64,000 nucleotides of DNA from Flexilinea sp. (GTDB lineage Bacteria; Chloroflexota; Anaerolineae; Anaerolineales; Anaerolineaceae), in the NCBI GenBank assembly GCA_017432685.1, contig JAFRIR010000021.1:20939-84938 (forward strand). Direction: 5' to 3'. Shown one piece after another: positions 17,911 to 26,413 of this stretch. Each line of letters begins with the position of its first letter. Position 1 is the first letter of the stretch. Below the pieces are notes generated by a model, which ran no database searches, was not told the origin of the DNA, and saw only the letters and a program-made list of their open reading frames with translations. Position numbers and translations under genes: made by a program.

Positions 17911-19171
17911 CATTGATATCCTGATTATTGGCGGTGGTCCGGCAGGGCTGGCTGCGGCTGTGGGAGCTTATGAAGCCGGTGCCCGCGATATTCTGATTCT
18001 GGAACGGGAAGAAGCATTGGGCGGTATTCTCAAACAATGTATTCATAACGGTTTCGGTCTGCACACATTCAAGGAAGAATTGACAGGGCCCGAATATGCC
18101 CAGCGTTATATTGACAAGGTGTTATCTTACGAGATCCCTTATCAATTGAATTCCATGGTGCTGGATATTTCTGCGGACAAAGTTGTCACCTGTGTCAGTC
18201 ATGAAAATGGCGTCCAGCAATTCAAAGCCGGAGCGATCATTCTGTGCATGGGCTGCCGTGAACGTCCCCGCGGCGCACTGGGGATTCCCGGAGAAAGGTG
18301 TGCGGGTATTTTCACAGCCGGTACCGCTCAAAAGCTCGTTAACCTGGAAGGCTATATGCCCGGTAAAAAGGTTGTCATTCTCGGTTCGGGCGATATCGGT
18401 CTGATCATGGCAAGACGCATGACGTTTGTAGGCGCTGAAGTCCTTTGCTGCGTGGAACTGATGCCTTACAGCAGCGGTTTGAAACGAAATATCGTCCAAT
18501 GTCTTGATGATTACAACATTCCGCTGTATTTAAGTCATACCGTGGTAGACATCAGTGGAAAAGAACGGGTGACCGGTGTCACAATTGCTGAAGTTGATTC
18601 TTCTTTAAAGCCTGTTCCAGGAACAGAACAGTACTTTGAATGCGATACCCTTTTGCTCTCCGTCGGTTTGCTTCCGGAAAATGAACTGAGCGAGATGGCC
18701 GGAGTATCCCTTTCTCCGAACACAAGCGGCGCTGTGGTTGATGAATCGCTTCAAACCTCAGTTCCGGGAATTTTTGCAGCAGGCAACGTTCTGCATGTCC
18801 ACGATTTGGTAGATTTTGTTTCACAGGAAGCCGAACTTGCCGGGAAAAACGCTGCGTTATATGTCAGCAGCTCAGAGCACACAGGCAATGAGCCGGGATT
18901 CCGTCAGGTCGTGATGGGTAACGGAGTCAACGCGATCGTTCCGCAAAAAATATCCGCCACCCCATCCCAGGACGTGAGAATGATGTTCCGTCCCCGTGCC
19001 GTTTATAAAAAAGCGCAGATCGTCGCATCTATTGGAGATACTGTTCTCTATACGAAAAAGGCAAAAATTCTTGCGCCAGGAGAAATGGTAAACTTTACCT
19101 TATCGAAGGTTTCTTTATCCTCAGCGGATGTGAATGAGCCGCTGAATGTCATGATCAAGGAGGCAGCCTGA
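17903..19171 (+). CDS. FAD/NAD(P)-dependent oxidoreductase of the glycerol operon
   Basis: A 422-residue pyridine nucleotide-disulphide-type flavoprotein. The FAD motif GGGPAGLAAAVGAYEAG begins near residue 9, and a second dinucleotide motif, GSGDIGLIMARR, lies near 167-178. GIFAAGNVLHVHD marks the C-terminal FAD motif. ATG 17903 is chosen because GGAGG lies six bases before it; it overlaps the glpA stop. Such proteins regularly sit between a GlpA-like dehydrogenase and a DUF1667 protein in anaerobes and are thought to pass electrons from the dehydrogenase to an acceptor. The acceptor is not evident here. Confidence 0.82.
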   Translation: MTNIDILIIGGGPAGLAAAVGAYEAGARDILILEREEALGGILKQCIHNGFGLHTFKEELTGPEYAQRYIDKVLSYEIPYQLNSMVLDISADKVVTCVSHENGVQQFKAGAIILCMGCRERPRGALGIPGERCAGIFTAGTAQKLVNLEGYMPGKKVVILGSGDIGLIMARRMTFVGAEVLCCVELMPYSSGLKRNIVQCLDDYNIPLYLSHTVVDISGKERVTGVTIAEVDSSLKPVPGTEQYFECDTLLLSVGLLPENELSEMAGVSLSPNTSGAVVDESLQTSVPGIFAAGNVLHVHDLVDFVSQEAELAGKNAALYVSSSEHTGNEPGFRQVVMGNGVNAIVPQKISATPSQDVRMMFRPRAVYKKAQIVASIGDTVLYTKKAKILAPGEMVNFTLSKVSLSSADVNEPLNVMIKEAA

Positions 19172-19527
19172 TGAATAAGACACTGACATGCATTGGATGC
19201 CCGATGGGGTGTTTGATTGAAGTTGAACTGGATGAAGCAGGAAACTTCCTTTCATCAAAAGGTTGGTCCTGCAACATCGGGAAACGATATGCACAGGAAG
19301 AAGTGACTGCACCGGTTCGAACAGTTACGGCCCTGGTCAATGTGACAGACAGAACTGAACCACTTTCGGTTAAGACTGCCGCACCGGTTCCGAAAAGCAG
19401 CATTTTTGATTGCCTCAGTGACTTAAGAAAACTGAAAGTTCAAGCTCCGGTCCATATCGGAGATGTCGTAACAGACAATGTTGCCGGCACCGGTATTGCG
19501 GTTGTGGCAACAAAAAACATATTGTGA
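19171..19527 (+). CDS. DUF1667 small redox-type protein
   Basis: A 118-residue protein with an N-terminal CIGCPMGC motif (residues 5-12) and a further Cys in GWSCNIGKRYA (about 35), the DUF1667 signature. The cysteines could bind a metal or cluster, which fits its fixed place behind a flavoprotein in glycerol operons. The remaining residues (PVRTVTALV, GDVVTDNVAGTGI) match the family core. Its ATG overlaps the preceding TGA by one base, so it is translationally coupled. No direct function is established that I know of. Confidence 0.82.
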   Translation: MNKTLTCIGCPMGCLIEVELDEAGNFLSSKGWSCNIGKRYAQEEVTAPVRTVTALVNVTDRTEPLSVKTAAPVPKSSIFDCLSDLRKLKVQAPVHIGDVVTDNVAGTGIAVVATKNIL

Positions 19528-19624
19528 TATATTCTGCAAACTGATTCTAACCATTCGCCAATATCTTGTGATAAAATGGTTTGGTAATTTTATTGAATGA
19601 AGAGAATGTAGTTTCGAGGTGTTA

Positions 19625-21403
19625 ATGACAAAACCAGTTCTTGTGACAGCCGCATGGCCTTATGCCAATGCTTATATCCATGTCGGAAACCTGACCGGTT
19701 CTTACCTTCCGGCAGACATATTTGCCCGATACCAGCGTTTATCCGGGCGTGATGTCCTGTTTGTCTCAGGTTCCGATGCCCATGGTACGCCGATCACCGT
19801 CCGCGCAGATGCAGAAAAAACAACGCCTGAAGCGGTTTATAAGCGATTTCATGAATCATTCCTTGAGATGCAGACAAAGGTTGGCATCACCTATGACCTT
19901 TTTACAAGCACTCATACGGAAAATCACTTCAAGGTCTCACAGGATGTGTTCCTTGCATTAATGGAAAACGGTTACCTTTATAAACATACCGAAAAACAGT
20001 GGTATGCGCCGTCTCAGAGTCGCTTTCTTCCCGACCGCTATGTAGAAGGGAAATGCTATATCTGTGGCTACGAAGGAGCCCGCAGTGACCAGTGCGATAA
20101 GTGCGGCAGCCTGCTCGATCCTGAAAAACTCATCAACCCGAAGTCAAAAATCGATGGTTCCACCCCTGAGCTGAGAGATACAGAACATTATTATCTCGAT
20201 CTGGGGAAACTTCAGCAAAATGTAGTTGAATTTCTGAAGGCACGGGAAGATTACTGGCGGCCAAATGTGGTACGTCAATCCCTCGGGCAGATCCTCGCAA
20301 ACGAACTGCACGGACGGGCCATCACCCGTGACCTGGACTGGGGGATTCCGGTCCCTGTTCAGGAAGCAGCCGGGAAATGCCTTTATGTCTGGTTTGAAGC
20401 CGTAGTGGGATATCTTTCTGCGACGATCGAATGGTGCAAACTCAACGGTACACCTGATGAATGGAAAAAATGGTGGCAGGATCCCGAAAGTAAGACATAC
20501 TACTTCATCGGTAAGGACAACATTCCGTTCCACGCAGTGATCTGGCCGGCCCAGCTTGCCGGCATGGGAACGAAATTCGACGTGGTCTTCAACGGTCAGG
20601 AAGGAAAACCGCTGAACCTGCCTTATGATGTCCCGGCGAATGAATTCATGAACCTTGAAGGTCAGAAGATCTCCGGCTCCCGCAACTGGGCTGTCTGGGT
20701 AAATGATTTCCTGGCAGATTACGACCCGGATCCGCTGCGTTATTACCTGACAGTCAATATGCCTGAATCCAAGGATACCGACTGGGACTGGGAAGATTTT
20801 TATAAGCGGAACAATGATGAACTGGTAGCTACGTGGGGCAACCTGTGCAACCGCGTCATCTCCTTTGCAAACAAGCATTGGGGCGAAGTTCCGGAACCGG
20901 GCGAACTGGACGACATCGACAAAGCGCTGCTGACAACGATTGAAAACGGCTTTGAAACAGTCGCAAAGGAATATGAAGCAGTTCACCTGCGTGCCGCGCT
21001 CGGTGAAACTATGCGTCTGGCTACCGAAGTCAATAAATATCTGGATGTTGCTGCTCCGTGGCAGCTGGTGAAAACAGACAAGGAAGCAGCCGGCCGTAAG
21101 ATCTATACAGCGCTTCGTGCTATTGACAACCTGAAGATTTTATTCGCCCCTGTTCTGCCGTTTACATCAGAAAAACTGAATCAGATCCTTGGCTACGAAC
21201 ATCACATTTTCGGAAGTCAATACATTGATACGATTCAGGATTCTCTCGGGGAACACCGTGTAAATCGCTACGATCCGAGTGATGCACAGGGCAGCTGGAC
21301 AAAATCCGACCTGCAGGCAGGCCAAAAATTTGGTCAGATCAGTCCTCTTTTCAAAAAACTTGATGCTTCTATCATTGAAACGGAAAGAGCAAAATTAGGC
21401 TGA
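19625..21403 (+). CDS. metG: Methionine--tRNA ligase
   Basis: Class I synthetase of 592 residues that charges tRNA-Met. The HIGH equivalent is YIHVGNLTG near residue 17. A zinc knuckle of the two-CxxC type (CYICG, CDKCG) lies near 137-160. The KMSKS equivalent is KISGSRNWAVW, a variant with Ile and Gly as in other non-proteobacterial MetRS. It stops after the anticodon-binding helices and lacks the C-terminal tRNA-binding extension. ATG 19625 is used; a GTG at 19619 would add two residues. It ends in a terminator shared with the convergent SUMF-like gene. Confidence 0.95.
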   Translation: MTKPVLVTAAWPYANAYIHVGNLTGSYLPADIFARYQRLSGRDVLFVSGSDAHGTPITVRADAEKTTPEAVYKRFHESFLEMQTKVGITYDLFTSTHTENHFKVSQDVFLALMENGYLYKHTEKQWYAPSQSRFLPDRYVEGKCYICGYEGARSDQCDKCGSLLDPEKLINPKSKIDGSTPELRDTEHYYLDLGKLQQNVVEFLKAREDYWRPNVVRQSLGQILANELHGRAITRDLDWGIPVPVQEAAGKCLYVWFEAVVGYLSATIEWCKLNGTPDEWKKWWQDPESKTYYFIGKDNIPFHAVIWPAQLAGMGTKFDVVFNGQEGKPLNLPYDVPANEFMNLEGQKISGSRNWAVWVNDFLADYDPDPLRYYLTVNMPESKDTDWDWEDFYKRNNDELVATWGNLCNRVISFANKHWGEVPEPGELDDIDKALLTTIENGFETVAKEYEAVHLRAALGETMRLATEVNKYLDVAAPWQLVKTDKEAAGRKIYTALRAIDNLKILFAPVLPFTSEKLNQILGYEHHIFGSQYIDTIQDSLGEHRVNRYDPSDAQGSWTKSDLQAGQKFGQISPLFKKLDASIIETERAKLG

Positions 21404-21411
21404 AAATGCTG

Positions 21412-21452
21412 AAAGTAAAAGAGGCTGGAAGATTTTCAGCCTCTTTTACTTT
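21412..21452. terminator. Bidirectional terminator overlapping the SUMF-like stop codon
   Basis: A perfect 16-bp inverted repeat, 21412-21427 and 21437-21452, with a nine-base loop. On the plus strand it follows metG; on the minus strand the TAA of the SUMF-like gene (21446-21448) lies inside the stem. Confidence 0.85.
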
Positions 21453-22297
21453 TCATATACGCATCTGAATCCTCTGTTAAACCCCGGCGAATTTGGATCA
21501 TGCCAGTCACGGGCATATAATCTCAAATGGGATACATCATCAATATAGGAGCCTCCCTTCAAAATCCGACCTAACGGACTGTATTCACCGCTCCTGATTT
21601 CTTTCCATGGTTTAGAGCTGACCGGCTGGTCTGTTTCATATAACCAATCCAGCACCCATTCTCTGACATTTCCGGATATATCCATCAAACCATAGCTTGT
21701 TTTTCCGGCAGGCAGCCAGCCGGAAAAAGTTTTTCCATTATAGAAATCATCATAATTTGCCATATTGAAAGCCTTCTTCGAGTCATCCCATTGCAGGACA
21801 ACACCTTCTGTTCCCCTGGCAGCTTTTTCCCATTGTCCTTCAGTCGGCAGATGTCCGCCGTAAAACTCGCAATAGTCTTCAGCCTGTCCCCAGCTTACAA
21901 AAACAACAGGCAGCAATTCGTAAGCTTTTTGATCCCAGTATTTTTGATAATCATCATGATATCTTGGAGATAGATAATAATTGCTTTCATTCAAGAAATT
22001 TTTATATTCTTTCACAGTGACAGGAATCTGATCGATCCAAAAATCTTCGAACCACTGTTTTTCTTTCATTTCATCTTTACCGATAATAGCATATCCGCCA
22101 GGAATCCTGATTTTATTTTTATTGTCTGAGCCGATTTTTGTTTGAGTTGCATTTTCTCCCCGGAACATAAAAATACTGTACGGAAACAATAATTGGTAAT
22201 GATGAGGCCGGATAAAGTGATTAAAAAGACCCCATCCGCCTGAAATCAGGATGATGGGGATCATTATATATATAAATAACCTTGCTTTTTTCAGCAT
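21446..22297 (-). CDS. Membrane-anchored SUMF1/FGE-fold protein
   Basis: A 283-residue protein with an N-terminal transmembrane helix (about 6-24) and a formylglycine-generating-enzyme-type domain (about 60-283). Family motifs are clear: FWIDQIPVTVKEYKNFL, LPTEGQWEKAARG, GLMDISGNVREWVLDW and GGSYIDD. The C-terminal segment of true FGE carries two active-site cysteines after GGSW; here the stretch RLYARDWHDPNSPGFNRGFRC has only the final Cys. It is therefore a carbohydrate- or ligand-binding SUMF relative or a protein modifier of another type, not a sulfatase-maturing FGE. It follows the Q/N/P-rich gene by two bases. Confidence 0.8.
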   Translation of the reverse strand: MLKKARLFIYIMIPIILISGGWGLFNHFIRPHHYQLLFPYSIFMFRGENATQTKIGSDNKNKIRIPGGYAIIGKDEMKEKQWFEDFWIDQIPVTVKEYKNFLNESNYYLSPRYHDDYQKYWDQKAYELLPVVFVSWGQAEDYCEFYGGHLPTEGQWEKAARGTEGVVLQWDDSKKAFNMANYDDFYNGKTFSGWLPAGKTSYGLMDISGNVREWVLDWLYETDQPVSSKPWKEIRSGEYSPLGRILKGGSYIDDVSHLRLYARDWHDPNSPGFNRGFRCVYEK

Positions 22298-22299
22298 GC

Positions 22300-23748
22300 T
22301 CAGTTGTTTTGTGTATTTTGCTGGGGAGCCTGAGGGTTATATTGGCCTCTGAATTGCTGCTGATTCGGCTGTGGTTGTTGATTGGGCTGCCATTGCGGAT
22401 TAGCGCCAGCATAAGGCTGTGCCGGATTAGGGGCCTGCCATTGCTGATTTTGCATATTTTGCTGGTTTTGCATCCACCCCTGCGGAGGGAATTGCGGTGC
22501 CGGGCTGTTTTGTGTATTTGAATTAGGCTGTACCGGCATATTAGGCTGGTACATCTGTGGGGAATACTGCTGAAAATTACCCATGTTCGGATTCATTTGT
22601 GGATAGCCGGGGTTCGGATTACCATATGGAGCCTGAGGATAAGGCATATTCGGTTGAACCATTCCATTATTTGGCATCGGAGGCTGAGGAATGAACTGCT
22701 GCGGGTAAGGATAATTCCGGTTAACAGCAAACGGATTGTTGGGCTGCGGTATGTTTTGCGGTTCCCGATTGGCGAAAGGGTTTCCCTGTTGAGGAACAGA
22801 AAAATCCGGTGCCACCGTCTGATTGCTGCTGACTTGTTCATTAGAAGAAAGCGGCTTGCTTATCGGGGAGGGATCACTTTGAGAAACTTCATTGGGCATG
22901 TTCCGGCTTTGTTCATTATTGGCAGAGGGTTCCGGTCTTACTCCCTGAGCGGAGAATTGTGATGTCGGCTCCCGCCTGGGCATCGTATCGATTTTTCTGC
23001 CATATATTTTCTGAAGTTCAGCAAATGCAGAATCCGGCTCTGGAGTTGATTCAACAACAGACGGAGAAACATTTTCCGAAAACTCTCCCTCAGAAGTATA
23101 TGTGTTTGCACCGGTATTGTAACGTGAATCGGGATCCAGAACCGGTGAGGTTTCGATTCTTGTCGAGGCTGGCTGAGCCGGTTTTTCATCCGGTTTGACA
23201 ATCAGGCCGGTCAAAAGCGCCAGCTCATAATCCGGATTTGCGAAGATATCCGGTACGATTTCATCGATGATTCGGTGTTCTGCTTCTTCACGACATTCAG
23301 GCGGCAGCTGCATTCGGCTGATCGTAAAGATTGTTTTCAAAAGGACCCGCTTTATTTCCAGCGGAGCATAGGAAGCTAAATCGAAAACATCGCCGGATGT
23401 CGCACTGTTGGTAAGTTTTTTGATTGCAGTCTGAACAAGAAAATTTGCTTCCTTCACTGTCATGGAATGCCAGTTTCTTGTTTTGATCACTTTTCCAAAG
23501 GGAGGAAGGATCTCGTCTTCTTTGATTTTGGGACTTTTCGCATTCAGCACGATAACAAGCATACCGGAAAGTCCAAGGGATATTGCATTTTTATCATTAC
23601 TGTCAGCATCCAGAATATCATAGGTAAAACCGTCTGACTGAATTTGATAATCCGGAGGATTTCCTTTATATGACCAGATATCGTTCGAAAAATCAACGAC
23701 TTCCGGCATATCCATTTTATTGTCTTTTTTCTTTCCGAAAAGCGGCAT
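22300..23748 (-). CDS. Unknown protein with Pro/Gln/Asn-rich C-terminal half
   Basis: I do not recognise the family. The first 210 of 482 residues look folded and cytoplasmic, with a basic start (LFGKKKDNK), a beta-rich part, and helices such as EANFLVQTAIKKLTNSA. From about residue 215 the composition turns to Pro, Gln, Asn and Ser, and the last 170 residues are almost wholly P/Q/N with repeated NPQ, QNP and NMQNQQ words. There is no signal peptide. GAGGTG precedes ATG 23748. It lies between the AI-2E-type exporter and the SUMF-like gene in one leftward operon. The tail is probably disordered and could drive assembly. Confidence 0.6.
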   Translation of the reverse strand: MPLFGKKKDNKMDMPEVVDFSNDIWSYKGNPPDYQIQSDGFTYDILDADSNDKNAISLGLSGMLVIVLNAKSPKIKEDEILPPFGKVIKTRNWHSMTVKEANFLVQTAIKKLTNSATSGDVFDLASYAPLEIKRVLLKTIFTISRMQLPPECREEAEHRIIDEIVPDIFANPDYELALLTGLIVKPDEKPAQPASTRIETSPVLDPDSRYNTGANTYTSEGEFSENVSPSVVESTPEPDSAFAELQKIYGRKIDTMPRREPTSQFSAQGVRPEPSANNEQSRNMPNEVSQSDPSPISKPLSSNEQVSSNQTVAPDFSVPQQGNPFANREPQNIPQPNNPFAVNRNYPYPQQFIPQPPMPNNGMVQPNMPYPQAPYGNPNPGYPQMNPNMGNFQQYSPQMYQPNMPVQPNSNTQNSPAPQFPPQGWMQNQQNMQNQQWQAPNPAQPYAGANPQWQPNQQPQPNQQQFRGQYNPQAPQQNTQNN

Positions 23749-23774
23749 TGTTCACCTCTTCTGCTAATTATAGA

Positions 23775-24980
23775 TTAATTCTCATACAATTCAGGATAAG
23801 GATCCTGTCTTTTTATTTTACTAATTATAAAGTATAAAATCTCTTTTGCAAGGGCAATCATGGGAGCTGCGAAAATCGCTCCGAGAAGTCCCATGCGGGA
23901 ACTGAGCGCTAAAATGCCGATGATGATGACCACCGGATGCAGCTCCAACGCGTTTCCCATGATATGCGGGACAAGAAAGATGTTTTCCGATTGCTGAATA
24001 ATGACAGCGGCAATAACAGCAAGAATGGCAACGATGATGTTATTCAATGGCAGCCATCGGGAACCGAAAATCAACGCACTGATGATAGCCGGTATCGCGG
24101 CCAAAGTCGGGCCGATGTTGGGAACAACTTCACAAAACCCCGCTATGATCCCCAAAAGCAAAGCCCAGCGCAGCCCCAGGACAAAATATACCAGAAATGT
24201 GATCAAACCGATATAAAGCATCAGTTTCAACTCGCCGGCGAAATAACTGTTCCATACAGATTTCATCCGAACCATAAGTTCATTGATCTCCGGCTGATAT
24301 TTTTCCTCAAATAAAGCGACAACGTATCCCCGAACTTTATGCCCGTCCCTGCAAAAATATATAGAAGCCATAATGGCAGTTACGGTCATGATCAGCGCTG
24401 TCAGAATTTGACCGAATACATTGGTTGAAAATGAAAAAATCTGTCTGGCGGTTGCAGATATGGCGGAAGCATCGGGAATCAGGGATTCCAGATTTATTGA
24501 TTCAGAACGGAGTGAACGGATACTGTTTTGTAAATTTTCCAGAGGCCTGGAGAGATCGATGGTAAAGCCGCCAATGCTGATCGCATCCGTTTCTATTTCA
24601 TTGACTAAAAACTCAATATACTCATCGATTGCAGCCAAAACCTGAGGCCAGTCAATGGCAAAGAAATTCCTGACAGCCTGTGTGATCCACGGGATGATGA
24701 TCGACACGGCAAGACTGATCACGATCAGCAGCAGAATATATGCAATTGCAATAGACCAGTTCCGAGGAATATGAAGTTTTTGATTAAAAAGCCGGACAAC
24801 AGGGTTTAATAGATATGCTACCAAAGCAGCTAAAACAATTAATGAAATACTCCCACGAATCAGGTAGCAAATGATCAGGAAAATGAAGATCAGACAAACC
24901 AACGCAATATAACGAACACTGTTCGTCCAAACAGGGCGATCGTTACCGGATTTTATCTGATTGTTACTTTTTTGTTCCAT
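23775..24980 (-). CDS. AI-2E family transporter (PerM-like)
   Basis: A 401-residue membrane protein with about eight helices: two at residues 27-70, one at 80-105, a soluble region at 110-210, and the rest in the C-terminal half. GFCEVVPNIGPTLAAIPA is the family signature, and HPVVIIIGILALSSRMG is the typical late motif. The family was named for an E. coli AI-2 exporter; other members are Na+/H+ antiporters or are uncharacterised, so the substrate should not be assumed. It is the first gene of a leftward three-gene set, and its start lies beside repeat copy A. Confidence 0.85.
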   Translation of the reverse strand: MEQKSNNQIKSGNDRPVWTNSVRYIALVCLIFIFLIICYLIRGSISLIVLAALVAYLLNPVVRLFNQKLHIPRNWSIAIAYILLLIVISLAVSIIIPWITQAVRNFFAIDWPQVLAAIDEYIEFLVNEIETDAISIGGFTIDLSRPLENLQNSIRSLRSESINLESLIPDASAISATARQIFSFSTNVFGQILTALIMTVTAIMASIYFCRDGHKVRGYVVALFEEKYQPEINELMVRMKSVWNSYFAGELKLMLYIGLITFLVYFVLGLRWALLLGIIAGFCEVVPNIGPTLAAIPAIISALIFGSRWLPLNNIIVAILAVIAAVIIQQSENIFLVPHIMGNALELHPVVIIIGILALSSRMGLLGAIFAAPMIALAKEILYFIISKIKRQDPYPELYEN

Positions 24981-25003
24981 AGTTGTTATGTGTTTATCAT
25001 TTT

Positions 25004-25158
25004 TTTCTCTGTCCCGATGATGTTCAGAGAATCAATTCTCTGAACATCATCGGGAGATTTCCGTGGGGCGAAGCTCCTGCTCCGCATATAAATCGGGTGT
25101 CAGCCCGTACCTTACGGAGCAGGTTAGAACCTGCCGCCCCCATACCCCTGCTCGATAG
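25004..25158. repeat. Dispersed structured repeat, copy A
   Basis: About 155 bp closely matching 31737-31892. It contains a perfect 19-bp hairpin (25013-25031 with 25036-25054, loop TCAA). A second helix pairs CCTGCTCCG (25076-25084) with CGGAGCAGG (25115-25123), with an inner CGGG/CCCG stem at 25094-25107. An enclosing GGGGCG/CGCCCC pairing joins 25065-25070 and 25135-25140. No open frame is shared between the copies. It lies between the AI-2E gene start and the M23 gene stop and ends with CCCCCATACCCC, a word also found in the ilvC-ilvD element. Confidence 0.9.
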
Positions 25159-25178
25159 TTTTTTTGAGATACCTAAAT

Positions 25179-26354
25179 CTAATAGAAATTGTTCGGATTC
25201 ACCGGCACGCCATTGTAACGCATCTCATAGTGCAAATGCGGGCCGGATGAGTTGCCTGTGGTACCGAGAGCGGCAATTGTGTCACCCTTGAAGACGTAAT
25301 ATCCGCAATCCACATTATAAGAATCCAGATGAGCATAAAGTGTCTGCCATCCGTTTCCGTGATCTATCATCACAACGTTTCCGTAGCCGTGATTGTTCCA
25401 GCCTGCATAAACCACCACACCGGCATCTGCCGCAAAAACCGAATTACCGAGTGAACCCGCGATATCGATCGCCCGGTGGTTGGTTCCTTCATCATAATCA
25501 TAGCCTGAGATCCAGGTCTCTGTTGTCGGCCAGATGAATGTTCCGCTTCCGAGCGGTCCATCTGTCACAGCCTGGCAGGCGCCCGGCCCGTAAATTGAGG
25601 CAACCGCCGGGTTTTCCCGTGTGATCAAAGGTGCGGACCAGTTCACAAAGGCACGGGAACCGCCCGGAATGATCAGCCATGTACCCGGTCTGATGTTCGG
25701 ATTACTGTAATCTCCGATGGTTTCCCGGGAAAGACCGTTCGCAGGAAAATCAATAATATCCTCAGGGGAAACTCCAAAAACATCCGAGACTCCGTTCAAC
25801 CCGTCACCGTCGTGCCATTCATAGTAAACACCATCAACCGGCAAGATGTTGATTTCCAATCCTGCCAAAAGCGCATGAGGATCATCCGATAAAGTATAAG
25901 GATTCCCCCACAAAATAGTGCTTGGTTTCAGATTGAATTGTTCGCTGATCCCGATCACCGTATCATTTTCCTGCACCGTATATCGCTGGACCTGGTTTCT
26001 GGCTTTTGCCGGTAAATTTGTGTGATTTTCTGAAATCCGATAAACACCATCATAGAGACGGGCTTTTTCATTATTCGGAATTCCCGGTGAAAAATAGGGT
26101 AAATTTGCATCAGTCATCGGAGAAAAAACATTTGTCTCGACAGTCTGTGTTTCGGCCGTTTCTTTTTTCTGCAGGTAATATCGGGAAGCAAATACGATAA
26201 CTACGCCGCACAACAGCAAAGTTACGATAACTGATCCCAATTTAATGAAAGTTTCGCCGAGGCCATTCCACAATATCTGATTCCAGAAATGATTCAGTGA
26301 AAAGGATGGTTTTTCTTCATTGTTGTTATAATCTTCATTTTCGTTATTATTCAT
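25179..26354 (-). CDS. LysM and M23 peptidoglycan endopeptidase
   Basis: A 391-residue wall hydrolase of the LytM/NlpD type. A transmembrane helix lies near residues 38-60. A LysM domain follows at about 125-170 (YTVQENDTVIGISEQF) and a second LysM-like unit at about 180-230. The M23 catalytic domain (about 275-391) has the zinc ligands in HRAIDIAG and GPHLHYEM (H-x-H). ATG 26354 is chosen, with AAAGAGAA in front; the longer reading would begin at TTG 26369. It is expected to cut cell-wall cross-links outside the membrane. It is divergent from the chelatase gene. Confidence 0.9.
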   Translation of the reverse strand: MNNNENEDYNNNEEKPSFSLNHFWNQILWNGLGETFIKLGSVIVTLLLCGVVIVFASRYYLQKKETAETQTVETNVFSPMTDANLPYFSPGIPNNEKARLYDGVYRISENHTNLPAKARNQVQRYTVQENDTVIGISEQFNLKPSTILWGNPYTLSDDPHALLAGLEINILPVDGVYYEWHDGDGLNGVSDVFGVSPEDIIDFPANGLSRETIGDYSNPNIRPGTWLIIPGGSRAFVNWSAPLITRENPAVASIYGPGACQAVTDGPLGSGTFIWPTTETWISGYDYDEGTNHRAIDIAGSLGNSVFAADAGVVVYAGWNNHGYGNVVMIDHGNGWQTLYAHLDSYNVDCGYYVFKGDTIAALGTTGNSSGPHLHYEMRYNGVPVNPNNFY

Positions 26355-26376
26355 AGTTCTCTTTTTCAATTTCTAT

Positions 26377-26382
26377 TATAAT
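26377..26382 (+). promoter_or_regulatory. -10 element of the chelatase gene
   Basis: A perfect TATAAT overlaps an in-frame ATG at 26381. Transcription would start near 26389, so translation must begin at ATG 26414 rather than 26381. This decides the start of the chelatase gene. The -35 region is weak. Confidence 0.5.
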
Positions 26383-26413
26383 GTCATTCAGAAAGAAAAA
26401 GACAGGATTATTT

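Noticed and set aside
20144..20986. A 280-codon open frame opposite metG
   Set aside because: It mirrors conserved MetRS coding sequence and shows no domain of its own.
25013..25054. A rho-independent terminator in repeat A (and B)
   Set aside because: The hairpin is long and stable, but no T-run follows it on either strand.
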